A DNA stretch of 21,630 bases from Candidatus Woesebacteria bacterium UBA925 (GTDB taxonomy: Bacteria > Patescibacteriota > Microgenomatia > UBA8517): assembly GCA_002293705.1 (NCBI GenBank), contig DBDT01000030.1, positions 1 through 21,630 of the forward strand, given 5' to 3'. The notes beneath the pieces were generated by a model. The model was not told the DNA's origin and ran no database searches. It saw only the letters and a program-made list of their open reading frames with translations. Positions 21,608-21,630 of this stretch are shown piece after piece (the stretch's first letter is position 1; each line of letters opens with the position of its first letter). The translations under genes were made by a program, and so were the position numbers.

Positions 21608-21630
21608 ATACGGCCTCAGGAGTGAGGCCA
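21608..21630. repeat. 23-bp hairpin repeat, copy 2 (at window edge)
   Basis: Identical to 13379-13401, with core GGCCTCAGGAGTGAGGCC. It may extend past the edge. It lies about 20 nt downstream of a predicted transcription start, so here it would be in the 5' leader of the next plus-strand transcript. Confidence 0.8.

Noticed and set aside
1..21630. CRISPR array, insertion sequence, transposase, integrase or plasmid/phage origin
   Set aside because: No regularly spaced repeats, transposase motifs, flanking target duplications or replication-initiator genes were seen.

Overview
The window most likely comes from a Candidate Phyla Radiation (Patescibacteria) bacterium, perhaps of the Microgenomates/Katanobacteria side. 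This is inferred from gene content and style: short intergenic gaps, housekeeping genes without Shine-Dalgarno (SD) sequences, many orphan proteins, membrane-anchored proteins with Pro/Ser/Thr-rich linkers, and TGA used as an ordinary stop. No 16S gene is present, so the phylum is not proven.

Layout. 1-2198 (minus): the N-terminal part of a PBP2-type transpeptidase, preceded by an MreB-like protein whose nucleotide-binding motifs are degenerate. 2250-5833 (plus): an O-antigen-ligase/Wzy-like membrane protein with C-terminal TPRs, peptide deformylase (def) and methionyl-tRNA formyltransferase (fmt). 5848-10263 (minus): four orphan all-helical proteins, at least three of them diverged paralogues, each with its own SD and intrinsic terminator. 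10313-11229: rpmB and a site-2-protease-like M50 peptidase, divergent from overlapping promoters. 11276-13132 (plus): two paralogous membrane proteins with an eight-cysteine repeat domain, separated by an unidentified structured non-coding RNA that has its own promoter and terminator. 13187-14221 (minus): a 40-residue membrane peptide, a 127-residue acidic protein behind a ~160-nt structured leader, tRNA-Tyr(GUA) and tRNA-Thr(UGU). 14297-16426 (plus): a 48-residue membrane peptide, a secreted TolB-like propeller protein and queA. 16476-17426 (plus): two small paralogous orphans, each with a terminator. 17486-21564 (plus): a membrane-anchored protein, a processive family-2 glycosyltransferase and a LamG-domain surface protein.

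How the genes fit together. The PBP2/MreB-like pair, the ligase, the glycosyltransferase and the anchored LamG protein all point to cell-wall and surface construction. def, fmt, rpmB, queA and the tRNAs serve translation. Two expression styles alternate. Housekeeping genes usually have a -10 box only 3-12 nt before the start codon and no SD, so they are probably leaderless. Most orphan genes have a canonical SD, several have clear -35/-10 promoters, and most end in a strong hairpin terminator. The most novel material is the ncRNA at 12069-12301, the helical paralogue cluster, the Cys-repeat pair, the degenerate MreB and the structured leader before 13837.
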